In this document: positions 16,225-24,444 of the stretch, piece after piece
Layout of the letters: the number at the start of each line of letters is the position of its first letter
How positions within the stretch are numbered: the first letter of the stretch is position 1
NCBI GenBank assembly: GCA_026418655.1
Contig: JAOAAW010000010.1
Coordinates: 1 to 25,357, forward strand
Length of the DNA stretch: 25,357 bases
Source: a bacterium
Lineage (GTDB): Bacteria > Ratteibacteria > UBA8468 > B48-G9 > DTJG01
Direction of reading: 5' to 3'
Program-made: the position numbers and the translations under genes
Notes under the pieces: model-generated
Databases searched by the model: none
The model's input: the letters and a program-made list of their open reading frames with translations, nothing else
Told to the model about the DNA's origin: nothing

Positions 16225-18753
16225 TTAGGTACCGTGTATTTTTCTAATAAACTTCATTCCTTCGAACCAGATAATGCTTGAAATCCCAGAGATAATGCAA
16301 ATCAAAATATCGTGAATTGCGACAGGACCAAAATTAAAAAGATTCCTGAGGAAGGGAACCGTATTTATAAGCATCAAAACCAAAAATGTTCCTACGATAA
16401 CAAAGATTAATGCCATGTTGGTAAAGTTCTCTCTTGAAAATGCGAATCTTGTTTTTGAACGATTGGTCATTATCAAGCATATATTTGCTATAACAAGGGT
16501 GATGTAAGTAATTGCCCTTGATCTATATTCATCATGCTCATTTGCAAGGCAATATAAGAAAACCGTAAAAACCACTCCCAACACAATCAATCCCTGAAAA
16601 AAACTCAGAAAAAAAGTTTTTCTATCGAGAACATTCTCCCCAATTTTTCTTGGTGGCCTCAACATTAGATCCTTTTCTGGTGGTTCAGCTTCAAAAACAA
16701 TGGAACATGCGGGATCAATAATCATTTCAAGAAAAACAATGTGTACAGGACCAAGGACTAATGGTAATCCCATAAAAACAGGGAAAAGAGACATTCCAAT
16801 AACGGGAATATGGATAGAAATAACATAAGAAATTGCTTTTTTCAGATTATCAAATATTGTCCTGCCCAACTTTATTCCTGAAACAATTGAAGAAAAATTA
16901 TCGTCTGTCAGTACAATATCAGCAGATTCTCTTGCCACATCTGTTCCTTTTTCTCCCATTGCAATACCAACATGTGCCGCCTTCAAAGCAGGCGCATCAT
17001 TTATACCATCCCCGGTCATTGCAACAATCTCACCATTTCTTTTCAATGCATTTACAATCTTTAATTTCTGTTCGGGTACAACCCTTGCAAAAATATTACA
17101 ATTTTTAACCACTTTGACTAGTTCCTCTTCACCGATCTGCGTAAGTATGTCACCGGTAATAACATTTTCATAATTTTCAAGTCCAATTTTTTCCCCAATA
17201 TTTTTCGCAGTTTCCGGATAATCTCCGGTAATCATTATTACTCTTATACCTGCCTTTTTACATAATTCAAGCGATGGAATTATTTCTTCCCTTAAAGGAT
17301 CCATCAAACCAATAAAACCAACAAAAACAAAATCGAAATCATGCTGTCCGGGTGGGAGTTCCTTCCCCTGCTTAAATTCTGCCTTTGCAACGCCGATTAT
17401 CCTTAAATCATTTTCTGCCATTGTTTTTATAATTTGTTGTAATGCAATAATTTCTTCCATTTTGAGATGACACAGGTCAAATATAGCCTCTGGTGAGCCT
17501 TTAACCGCAATAATGTAATCATCACTGTCAGGAGACTTCCACACATTTGACATCGCAAATAAATCATCAGAAAGAGGGTATTCTTGTACAAGGACCCAGT
17601 TTTTATGAATATGTTCTGTTTTAGAAAGATACTTTTCACCAAAAATTTGAAGAGCCCGTTCCATAGGATCAAAAGGTTTTTCAACACTTGCAAGAATTCC
17701 AAATTCTACAAGGTAATGAAAATGCTCAGGAAGATTTTCAAGATATTGTTGAAAAATCACTAGTTTACCTTCTGAATACAATCCCCTAACTTCCATGTGA
17801 TTTGTAGTTAATGTGCCTGTTTTATCAACACATAAAACAGTTGTGGCACCAAGTGTTTCAATTACTGGAATTCGTCTTGTCAGAACATTATATTTTGAAA
17901 GCCGCCAGGCACCAAGTGCAAAAAAAACTGTAAGAATAACCGGCAGTTCCTCTGGAAGAATTGCCATCGCAAGAGTAAGTCCAGCAAGAATCCCATTCAA
18001 CCACCCATATTTTAGTGAACTATAACACACAGCAATAATGGTACATAAAAAAATCCCGACAATGGAAAAAACCTTTATAAGTTTTTCAACTTCTATTTGG
18101 ACAAGTGTTTTTGACTGTTCAATACTTTGAATAGATTTACCAATTTTACCCATTAAGGTCTCTTTGCCAGTTTTCTCAACTTTCATAAGGCCATATCCCC
18201 TGATGATCATACTGCCTGCATAAACCGTAAAATCTTTTTCTTTTAATTTAGATATAACATAATTATGATAAATTGATCTCTTTCTTATCGGCAATGATTC
18301 ACCTGTAATCAGGGACTCATCCACATATAAATTGACACATGATATAACAGTACCGTCAGCAGGAATTCTGTCTCCCTCTTTCAGAATAACAATATCACCA
18401 GGAACAATATCTCTCCCAGGAATTCTTTTCTCAAAACCATCCCTGATCACGACTGCCCTTGGACTTGAAAGATTTCTTAAAGATTCAAGTGCTCTCTCAG
18501 TTTTTCTTTCCTGATAGAACGTTATTCCCATAATCAAAAAGACAAATGCAAGCAACATCTGCGCTTCCAGTTTGCTACCAAGAATAAGGTATATGATTCC
18601 ACATGCTACAAGAAGCAAAAACATTGGTTCTGCAATAATATTCAAAATAATATTAAGTACGTTTTTGTGTGTTGAAGAAGGAATTTCATTATAACCATGA
18701 ATCCTGAGGAGATTTTGAACCTGATTTTCTGTAAGTCCTGAAGGTCTATTCAT
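16225..18753 (-). CDS. P-type (P2-like) cation-transporting ATPase
   Basis: An 842-residue membrane pump. It has an N-terminal cation-ATPase domain (residues 1-60), the actuator motif ITGESLPIRK, transmembrane segment 4 with AILPEELPVILT, phosphorylated Asp310 in DKTGTLT, a nucleotide domain with VKGSPE, hinge motifs TGDGINDAPALK, and a C-terminal four-to-six-helix domain containing EMIIDPACSIVFEAEPP. Helix 4 reads PEEL rather than the PEGL of Ca2+ pumps or the CPC of heavy-metal pumps. The DPACSIVFEAEP segment resembles bacterial cation pumps of uncertain specificity (Ca2+, Mn2+ or Na+/K+ are candidates). AGGAAAGG precedes the ATG. It is the third gene of the 20880-16225 operon, 19 bases after the DapA-like gene. 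Confidence 0.92.
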   Translation of the reverse strand: MNRPSGLTENQVQNLLRIHGYNEIPSSTHKNVLNIILNIIAEPMFLLLVACGIIYLILGSKLEAQMLLAFVFLIMGITFYQERKTERALESLRNLSSPRAVVIRDGFEKRIPGRDIVPGDIVILKEGDRIPADGTVISCVNLYVDESLITGESLPIRKRSIYHNYVISKLKEKDFTVYAGSMIIRGYGLMKVEKTGKETLMGKIGKSIQSIEQSKTLVQIEVEKLIKVFSIVGIFLCTIIAVCYSSLKYGWLNGILAGLTLAMAILPEELPVILTVFFALGAWRLSKYNVLTRRIPVIETLGATTVLCVDKTGTLTTNHMEVRGLYSEGKLVIFQQYLENLPEHFHYLVEFGILASVEKPFDPMERALQIFGEKYLSKTEHIHKNWVLVQEYPLSDDLFAMSNVWKSPDSDDYIIAVKGSPEAIFDLCHLKMEEIIALQQIIKTMAENDLRIIGVAKAEFKQGKELPPGQHDFDFVFVGFIGLMDPLREEIIPSLELCKKAGIRVIMITGDYPETAKNIGEKIGLENYENVITGDILTQIGEEELVKVVKNCNIFARVVPEQKLKIVNALKRNGEIVAMTGDGINDAPALKAAHVGIAMGEKGTDVARESADIVLTDDNFSSIVSGIKLGRTIFDNLKKAISYVISIHIPVIGMSLFPVFMGLPLVLGPVHIVFLEMIIDPACSIVFEAEPPEKDLMLRPPRKIGENVLDRKTFFLSFFQGLIVLGVVFTVFLYCLANEHDEYRSRAITYITLVIANICLIMTNRSKTRFAFSRENFTNMALIFVIVGTFLVLMLINTVPFLRNLFNFGPVAIHDILICIISGISSIIWFEGMKFIRKIHGT

Positions 18754-18772
18754 TACCTTTCCTGGAAATGAT

Positions 18773-19831
18773 TTATCTGAGCCATTCGTTTAGATGTTCG
18801 GCAACGAATTCATCGTCATTTAAGTGAGGATATGCTTTGTAAATTCTATCAATTTCTTCTTTCTGTCCGGGTGATAAAGTTTCTTCTTCTTTCAGTGTCC
18901 ATATTCCTTCAAGAAACCCCTGCCTTCTGAGAATCTCATGAATTCCCGGAATACAACCAGCAAAATCATTTGCCGCGTCAAAAATTGCTGCATTACAATC
19001 TGTTATCTCTACGCCAAGAGTCAATATCTCTGATGGAATTGTCTTATTTCCTTCGACAATAGAATGAATTTTATTAAGTATTTCAACTGCCCTCAAAGTC
19101 CAACACGCCCAGTGACCAAGAAGTCCACCAACGATTCTCAGAGTTCTGATTCCGAATCTGAATACTGTCAGGAGATCAAAAACAATATTATCATCGTTGC
19201 CTGTGTACAGAGCAATTTCTCTTCCGCTATCTGCAACAGCTCTTATAACATCTATGGTCTGATATCTGTTAAATGGTGCTATTTTTATCGCCACAACATT
19301 TTCAATCTCAGCAAATCTTCGCCAGAAATCATAATCTAATCGTCTACCTCCAACACTTACCTGGAGATAAAAACCGAAAACAGGTATAATCCTTGCAATT
19401 TCCTGTACGTGCTGAATCATTTCTTCATTGGTTGCTTCTCTAAAAGCTGCCATACTCAAAAGCACAGCGTGATAACCGAGATCTTTTGCAAGCATCGCTT
19501 CTTGCACTGCCTGACCGGTTTTTCCAATAACACCCGCAATTTTTATTATTGGCTCATTATTTTTTACTCTATTTTCATATTCTGAAATTGTCTCACAACC
19601 AAGCTCTAAAACAGGCCTGTATAGACCAATCTTCTTATCATGAATCTCAAATTGCGTAGTGTGCACACCTATTGCTACACCACCAGCACCCGCTGAAAGG
19701 TAATAACGCGTCAGCGCTTTCTGTCTTCTTTCATCAAGTTTTCTTTTACGCGTAAGTGCAAGTGGATGAGCAGGAATAACTACGCCTTTTTTTATCTTCT
19801 TTAAAATGTTTTCTGAAAGAGTCTGTGACAT
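18773..19831 (-). CDS. Dihydrodipicolinate synthase/N-acetylneuraminate lyase family protein
   Basis: A 352-residue TIM-barrel class I lyase of the DapA/NanA superfamily. The Schiff-base lysine is Lys183 in VVAIKIAPFN, and the tyrosine of the family occurs in VFGFYLQVS about 30 residues earlier. The protein is longer than classical DapA (about 290), with extensions at both ends. Such relatives usually perform retro-aldol cleavage or dehydration of sugar acids rather than lysine synthesis. The ATG at 19831 is preferred over the adjacent TTG at 19834; GGGAGG lies upstream. Its first base coincides with the last base of the upstream epimerase stop (TGATG), showing translational coupling. The pairing with an NAD-binding epimerase supports a sugar or sugar-acid substrate. 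Confidence 0.85.
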   Translation of the reverse strand: MSQTLSENILKKIKKGVVIPAHPLALTRKRKLDERRQKALTRYYLSAGAGGVAIGVHTTQFEIHDKKIGLYRPVLELGCETISEYENRVKNNEPIIKIAGVIGKTGQAVQEAMLAKDLGYHAVLLSMAAFREATNEEMIQHVQEIARIIPVFGFYLQVSVGGRRLDYDFWRRFAEIENVVAIKIAPFNRYQTIDVIRAVADSGREIALYTGNDDNIVFDLLTVFRFGIRTLRIVGGLLGHWACWTLRAVEILNKIHSIVEGNKTIPSEILTLGVEITDCNAAIFDAANDFAGCIPGIHEILRRQGFLEGIWTLKEEETLSPGQKEEIDRIYKAYPHLNDDEFVAEHLNEWLR

Positions 19832-20880
19832 CAATACCTCCCTTTCCTTTCTTCAAAATGTGTTGGTTTATTAAGAGATCTCCCTCCCTTTTCAATCCAA
19901 TGAGATATCCATTTGATTATGGTGTCAATTTTTATATCAGGCAATCCAAAAAGATCAAAACATATAGAGGCATCTGAAAGATATGCTGTCTCTGCTTCTC
20001 TACCTTCAAAAAGGGGCTTTTTCTGAAATATTTTTCCGAATTCTTCTGCAACTTTTCGGACAGAAATAATTTCAGGACCTGTAAGATTAAGAATTTTCAC
20101 TGGTACAGAGCAGACATCCAAACATTGAAAAATCACGCTATTTGCCCATCCCTGCCACACAACATTTACATAACCATTTTCAAGATTTATCGGCTCTCCT
20201 CTATAAACTTTAATCCCGATATCATAAATTACACCATACCTCAGTTCAACCGCGTAATTTAGACGAATGATGCAGGTGGGTATTGAAAACTTTTCGGAAA
20301 AATATTCAAAAACCCTTTCCCTTCCAAGGCATGATTGAGCATATTCTCCTATAGGACCTGGTGTATCGGTTTCTTTTGAACCTTTTGAATGAATGGAGAC
20401 AAGTGGGTATACATTACCTGTTGACAGTGCAACTATCCGAGAACTTTTAAATTTTGTTGCGACAAGTGCTGGCACATAAGAATTCATTGCCCATGTCAGG
20501 GATGGATTGTTAGACGAACCAAACTTCATACCGGCCATAAAGATCACATTCTCCACATCTGGAAGATTATCAACAGAATTTCTATCAAGAAGATCGCAAT
20601 TTATTGTTTCGACTCCCGATTTTACAAGATAACTTTTTATTTCTGGAACAGAAAATCTTGCAACGCCGATTATTCTTTTATTTATTTTTACTGCCTCACA
20701 ACCACGCTTTATCTGTACTGCAAGAGACGGTCCCATCTTTCCTGCAACTCCAAGAATAATAACATCCCCCCTCAATCTTTTACATAAATCAATAGTTCCA
20801 GGATATGGTCTTGAAAGAAAGTCATCAAGTTGATCTTCGGTTTCTATAAATTCAGGTGTTGCAATTCTTTCCTTATTCAT
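19831..20880 (-). CDS. NAD(P)-binding epimerase/dehydratase-like protein with altered catalytic motif
   Basis: A 349-residue extended short-chain dehydrogenase-like protein. The Rossmann segment is VIILGVAGKMGPSLA (about residue 44), followed by a D-L-L-D acidic segment, NVIFMAGMKFG and the serine region IVALSTGNVYP. The catalytic tyrosine region reads GEYAQSCLGRER: the expected lysine of YxxxK is Cys, so classic SDR catalysis is doubtful unless a nearby Arg substitutes. The start at 20880 (ATG) follows AAGGGG; a TTG two codons earlier is less likely. It is the first gene of an operon with the DapA-like lyase and the cation ATPase. It could be a dehydrogenase using a different base, or a regulatory or NAD-sensing relative. 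Confidence 0.8.
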   Translation of the reverse strand: MNKERIATPEFIETEDQLDDFLSRPYPGTIDLCKRLRGDVIILGVAGKMGPSLAVQIKRGCEAVKINKRIIGVARFSVPEIKSYLVKSGVETINCDLLDRNSVDNLPDVENVIFMAGMKFGSSNNPSLTWAMNSYVPALVATKFKSSRIVALSTGNVYPLVSIHSKGSKETDTPGPIGEYAQSCLGRERVFEYFSEKFSIPTCIIRLNYAVELRYGVIYDIGIKVYRGEPINLENGYVNVVWQGWANSVIFQCLDVCSVPVKILNLTGPEIISVRKVAEEFGKIFQKKPLFEGREAETAYLSDASICFDLFGLPDIKIDTIIKWISHWIEKGGRSLNKPTHFEERKGRY

Positions 20881-20906
20881 ATACAAGCCCCTTTGTTTGT
20901 TCTATT

Positions 20907-20935
20907 TTTTTATCATATCAGGATACTACAGTCAA
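20907..20935 (-). promoter_or_regulatory. Candidate promoter for the epimerase-lyase-ATPase operon
   Basis: On the minus strand TTGACT (20930-20935) is followed after 17 bases by TAAAAA (20907-20912). The -35 is good and the -10 weak. It lies in the only gap upstream of the operon and is divergent from the promoter of the diguanylate cyclase. Confidence 0.45.
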
Positions 20936-20941
20936 AAAAGG

Positions 20942-20971
20942 TTGCTTCTATTGAAAATCACGGGGTATAAT
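20942..20971 (+). promoter_or_regulatory. Candidate promoter for the diguanylate cyclase gene
   Basis: TTGCTT (20942-20947), an 18-base spacer and a perfect TATAAT (20966-20971) precede the start codon at 20985. If used, the leader would be very short, only just holding the GGAG ribosome site at 20978-20981. Confidence 0.45.
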
Positions 20972-20984
20972 ATATCCGGAGTAG

Positions 20985-22586
20985 ATGATGAAATTTTCAA
21001 AATTAGAAGAAGAGGGAATAAAAACATCCGATCTGATCAAACGGGCTTTTCTGATTTTTTTCTCTATAGTTATTATACTTACGGGCCTTACAGCAATATT
21101 ATTCATATCAAGTGCCAGAAATGAACTTTCTATAATTGAAAACCAGGAATTAAAAAACATCTCTACGATTTCAAAACTCGTTATAAGAAGTTTTGATTCA
21201 ACAATCTCTGATATTCTTTTTCTTTCAGAAATTACCAACAATTACATATCAAAAAATGGAGACCAAAAGGAATTAGTAGAATCAATTTCTTCGTTTTTGA
21301 GAAATAAAGACTATTACAGAAAAATTCTTCTTATAGATAAAAATGGCTATACCTTCCTCGAAATAAAAACAGAGAATCAAAAACTGATTCATAGTTTTGA
21401 TCAAAAACAGAAATTAGTGAGTAATTTAGACTTTAAAAAAACGGTAGGATTGAGTTATGGACATGTTTATGTTTCTGATTTTCAGATTGAAAAGGGAATA
21501 ATTATACTAGTTCTTGGTACACCTATCTTTGATCAACATAAAAATAAACGTGCAGTATTACTTGTACATTTTGATTGCAGACCAATCTTTGACATCTTCA
21601 GAACGACATTTGAATCTCAAACAGAAGGGAAATTTTCCCGGATTGCTAATTATTTCATTGTTAATAAAGATGGATACTGGATAAAAGGGCCAAAACCTGA
21701 AGATGAGTTTGGATTTCTCTATCCTTCCAGAAGTGATAAACGGCTTGCTAATGTTTTCCCTGAAGCCTGGGAAAAAATAACAAAAGACCAGACAGGTCAA
21801 ATTTTCACTGCTAATGGACTCTTTACTTTTACCAGTTTTTATCCTATTGCAAGAGCAGAAAAAATAAGTCAACAAAGTGTTTCTGAGTTTGACAGTATTG
21901 CACCCGGAACTCTCCGCAGTTTTGATTACGTGTGGAAAATTATTTCATTCGTTCCCAGGAATCTGTGTACAATTCAGTCAACCACAAGGCTTAAAGAATT
22001 TATCCTCTATGATTTCGTATTACTTTTGTTTTTTGTGGTTATTTCCTGGATAATCGCTCGCATAACATTAAAAAAAGAACATGCGGAAAGGATTCTTGAA
22101 CTCTTGTCTGTTACTGATACACTAACCGGTCTGTATAATAGACGAGGTTTCTTTCTTCTTGCTGAACAACAATTGAAAATAGCAGGAAGAGTGAATCAGT
22201 ACATGACACTCTTTTTTATAGATATCGATGATTTCAAAAGTATTAATGATAACTACGGACACCAGGAAGGTGATTTTGCTTTAATTAAAACATCTGAAGC
22301 ATTAAAGTCAACATTTCGTCAATCTGATATTATCGGAAGAGTTGGTGGAGATGAATTTGTTGCCCTAGTAATACAGGATACTCCTATAGAAATTGATGCT
22401 ATCCTCAAACGTTTGAATACCAATTTTGATTTTATAAATAAACAAATAGAAACGAAATATAGAATTGATATAAGCTTTGGATTTGCCACCTATCAGCCCA
22501 ATAAAAAATCAACGATTGACAATCTTATCTCTGCTGCCGACAAAATGATGTACGAAAATAAGCGCCAGAAGAAAAAATTAAAATAA
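20985..22586 (+). CDS. Membrane sensor diguanylate cyclase (Cache-like sensor plus GGDEF)
   Basis: A 533-residue protein with a transmembrane helix at about residues 19-43, an extracytoplasmic sensor of about 300 residues with a dCache-like layout (KILLIDKNGYTFLEI and YFIVNKDGYWI repeats), a second helix at about 342-362, and a C-terminal GGDEF domain. The latter shows DTLTGLYNRRGFF, FFIDIDDFKSINDNYGHQEGD and GGDEF at 454-458, with the inhibitory I-site R-Q-S-D five residues before it. It should make cyclic di-GMP in response to an external ligand and be product-inhibited. No PilZ, EAL or HD-GYP partner is in the window. Two consecutive ATG codons begin the frame. Its stop overlaps the convergent M24 gene by 9 bases. 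Confidence 0.95.
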   Translation: MMKFSKLEEEGIKTSDLIKRAFLIFFSIVIILTGLTAILFISSARNELSIIENQELKNISTISKLVIRSFDSTISDILFLSEITNNYISKNGDQKELVESISSFLRNKDYYRKILLIDKNGYTFLEIKTENQKLIHSFDQKQKLVSNLDFKKTVGLSYGHVYVSDFQIEKGIIILVLGTPIFDQHKNKRAVLLVHFDCRPIFDIFRTTFESQTEGKFSRIANYFIVNKDGYWIKGPKPEDEFGFLYPSRSDKRLANVFPEAWEKITKDQTGQIFTANGLFTFTSFYPIARAEKISQQSVSEFDSIAPGTLRSFDYVWKIISFVPRNLCTIQSTTRLKEFILYDFVLLLFFVVISWIIARITLKKEHAERILELLSVTDTLTGLYNRRGFFLLAEQQLKIAGRVNQYMTLFFIDIDDFKSINDNYGHQEGDFALIKTSEALKSTFRQSDIIGRVGGDEFVALVIQDTPIEIDAILKRLNTNFDFINKQIETKYRIDISFGFATYQPNKKSTIDNLISAADKMMYENKRQKKKLK

Positions 22587-23945
22587 TTCGGGTGGTTCAG
22601 GGTTTCCAACCAATGCTTGTACATTAACAGGTAATTTATTAAAAACTTCCACCCGCTTTCCAAATTTACCAAGTGTATTTTCAATAACAATATAATCAAA
22701 ACCCGGAATAACAACATCATCCCACGTGTCTCCAATACCCCTGAGTGCCACATCCAGCATCGTAACAATCTGATGTCCTAACGGTTGACTGGAATCAAGT
22801 GTGATTGCACCATAAAATTCCTGACATTCAGTATAGCCAGCATTGTGTGTACCTGTATAGGGTTTCAATTTTTCAAGATCAATCTTCTTTCCAATTCTTG
22901 CTGATACCTCGGGTGATTTTGAAGCAAAATAATCTACAAGCGCTTTTTCTTGAAGATACGCAGGAAGATTTTTTTCGGCTACCTCACAATATTTTTCGAA
23001 ACCTATTCTGTAAGCTTCTTCTACAAGATTAAACCAGTACTTTTGTTCCTCTGTAACCTCAGAAGGGTCCTCAACCGCAATTACAGATCTTCTTATGCAT
23101 GAATTAAGACCGTCCCTCTTTGGTGCAACTCCAAGATGAACATAATCTCCTTTTCTTATCACTCTGTTCAGGGCTTTTCCTATTAATGTCCGGTTTGCTT
23201 CATTTGCTCCAACGATAATATCCCATCCCATTTCCTCTGCTCCAAGCTCTCTACCAATAAAATATCCCCAAGCCGCCACTTGTGTTTCAAGCATGCCGGG
23301 TTTTAAAACGGCAAGCATTCCTCTCATCATCGCATCGGCGATGCAACAGGCGTCTTTAATCAATCTCATTTCATTATCGGATTTCTCATACTTAATCCTA
23401 TAGTAAACTTCTTGAATATCCAGAATATTTTCACTCCCATATATTTCTTCAAGATATTTCACAAATCTGTATGGAATAACTTCTCTTGGCGTAAGCAAAC
23501 CAATCCTTTTTACTTTTCCACCGGCTGCCTCTTCTATTACATCTTCAAGTTTTTCAGCATTTATAGGATATTCCTCATCAGCGAGTTTCAGCATTTCTAC
23601 CTTGTGTACTCTTGCAGATGCTCTTTTAGCCAATTGCTCAGAAACATAGCCACCTTCAAGCCCTGCTATTATATGAAAACCAGTCTTTCCAATAACACCA
23701 GCAACCTGTTCAATGGTAATATTAGTGTTTCCACCGAGGTATGGAACATCACCGTTATAGTGTTGATCCGAAAAAACTATTCCTACATCTGCACCTTTTT
23801 CTTTAATCCCATGATATGTCTTTTTTTGTCTTTCAAGAAATTCATGTTCAGGTATACAGAAATTTTTATCCACATGCTCTGTTGTTTCAAGAACCTTCTT
23901 AATCTTTTTAAACTCGTCTTCTAACTGTAAAATCCTTGTTTTCAT
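22578..23945 (-). CDS. M24 (pita-bread fold) family protein, creatinase-like, metal site degenerate
   Basis: A 455-residue protein with an N-terminal creatinase/prolidase-type domain (about 35-175) and a C-terminal M24 domain (about 195-445). In metal-dependent members the ligands are Asp, Asp, His, Glu, Glu. Here the segment aligned with the two Asp positions reads VHLGVAPKRDGLNSCIRR, giving His270 and Cys283 instead of Asp. The later His367 (GTHNAGY) and Glu422 (VIENT) remain, and the fourth position is Asp398. This suggests a metal-free C-N hydrolase like creatinase, not an aminopeptidase, or an enzyme of changed function. GGAGAA precedes the ATG. It is probably transcribed alone, and it overlaps the diguanylate cyclase gene tail-to-tail. 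Confidence 0.85.
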   Translation of the reverse strand: MKTRILQLEDEFKKIKKVLETTEHVDKNFCIPEHEFLERQKKTYHGIKEKGADVGIVFSDQHYNGDVPYLGGNTNITIEQVAGVIGKTGFHIIAGLEGGYVSEQLAKRASARVHKVEMLKLADEEYPINAEKLEDVIEEAAGGKVKRIGLLTPREVIPYRFVKYLEEIYGSENILDIQEVYYRIKYEKSDNEMRLIKDACCIADAMMRGMLAVLKPGMLETQVAAWGYFIGRELGAEEMGWDIIVGANEANRTLIGKALNRVIRKGDYVHLGVAPKRDGLNSCIRRSVIAVEDPSEVTEEQKYWFNLVEEAYRIGFEKYCEVAEKNLPAYLQEKALVDYFASKSPEVSARIGKKIDLEKLKPYTGTHNAGYTECQEFYGAITLDSSQPLGHQIVTMLDVALRGIGDTWDDVVIPGFDYIVIENTLGKFGKRVEVFNKLPVNVQALVGNPEPPELF

Positions 23946-23979
23946 CTTGAATTCTCCTTTCTTATCTTCACTTTAATGA

Positions 23980-24023
23980 AAAACGGTGAGCGCCCGGTAC
24001 CGCAAAATAAAACCGGGCGCTCA
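23980..24023 (-). terminator. Rho-independent terminator of the small Lys-rich peptide gene
   Basis: A perfect 12-bp GC-rich inverted repeat (arms 23987-23998 and 24012-24023, core GAGCGCCCGGT) with a 13-base loop is followed on the minus strand by CCG and five T. It begins 7 bases after the stop codon of the peptide gene and lies upstream of the M24 gene. Confidence 0.88.
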
Positions 24024-24030
24024 AACCACG

Positions 24031-24096
24031 CTACTTTTTCTTTTTCTTAGCGGTTTTCTTCGTAGCTTTCTTGGCTGATTTTTTTGCACAGGCCAT
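24031..24096 (-). CDS. 21-residue lysine/alanine-rich basic peptide
   Basis: A short frame with an unusually clear expression context. The peptide starts M-A-C-A and then has four-residue units beginning with Lys-Lys (KKSA, KKAT, KKTA) and a terminal run of five Lys: 11 Lys, 5 Ala, 2 Thr, 1 Ser and 1 Cys. The start codon is preceded by a 12-base perfect match to the anti-Shine-Dalgarno and the stop is followed by a strong terminator. The composition resembles the C-terminal tails of histone H1-like or AlgP-type DNA-binding proteins, so nucleic-acid or polyanion binding is the natural guess. An antimicrobial, ribosome-associated or leader peptide are alternatives. It is too short for homology to be judged by eye. 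Confidence 0.75.
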   Translation of the reverse strand: MACAKKSAKKATKKTAKKKKK

Positions 24097-24407
24097 TCTC
24101 AAATCACCTCCTTTAAAGTTAAAAGAAGAAGAGCTAACAAATTGAATTTGAACCCCAGATGTGTATCGTTGAAAAAAGGGAAGGAATCGCCATAAAATCG
24201 AGAGAAATATCCGCTCAAACCTCTCGCATAAAATTTTTTCTTATCTTTTCCCAATCCCTGTCCTGGATAAACAAAAATCGGGTGACAGATTTTTTTTAAT
24301 AAGGGATTGGTTTAAATACGATCGACAGATTCTGATTGGAAAAATTTCTTTACGTAATCTTGCTGGATCACACTCTTTTATTTTTCTATTTTCCTCCATT
24401 TAAAAAA
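24097..24407 (-). other. Long leader or non-coding stretch upstream of the Lys-rich peptide
   Basis: About 310 bases with no convincing gene. On the minus strand it holds a hairpin with CGAGAG/CTCTCG arms (24221-24226 and 24199-24204) and a wider 9-bp inverted repeat (24251-24259 with 24302-24310, arms CCAATCCCT/AGGGATTGG). It could be a structured 5' leader or a small RNA read from the promoter at 24408-24435. I recognise no known riboswitch. Confidence 0.4.
24103..24114 (-). promoter_or_regulatory. Extreme Shine-Dalgarno sequence of the Lys-rich peptide gene
   Basis: AAAGGAGGTGAT on the minus strand is complementary over 12 bases to the conserved 3' end of bacterial 16S rRNA. It lies 6 bases before the ATG at 24096 and is much longer than the ribosome sites of other genes in this window. 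Confidence 0.85.
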
Positions 24408-24435
24408 AATATAACATAAAAATTTTTAAATGCAA
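24408..24435 (-). promoter_or_regulatory. Candidate extended -10 promoter for the leader and Lys-rich peptide
   Basis: On the minus strand TTGCAT (24430-24435), a 16-base spacer and TATATT (24408-24413) preceded by TG one base away (extended -10). It is located just after the asparagine synthetase stop. The region is very AT-rich, so chance is a real possibility. Confidence 0.35.
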
Positions 24436-24444
24436 ATCTTTCTC

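Noticed and set aside
24101..24116. ATCACCTCCTTT on the plus strand, identical to the 3' end of 16S rRNA
   Set aside because: No 16S rRNA sequence precedes it. On the minus strand it is simply an unusually long Shine-Dalgarno sequence before a small gene.
24258..24298. Possible plus-strand terminator CTGTC/GACAG followed by eight T
   Set aside because: The stem is only five pairs with a bulge and no plus-strand gene ends nearby.
24241..24399. A 52-codon open frame on the minus strand between asnB and the Lys-rich peptide
   Set aside because: It has no ribosome site before its ATG, and its composition looks random. Treated as non-coding leader.
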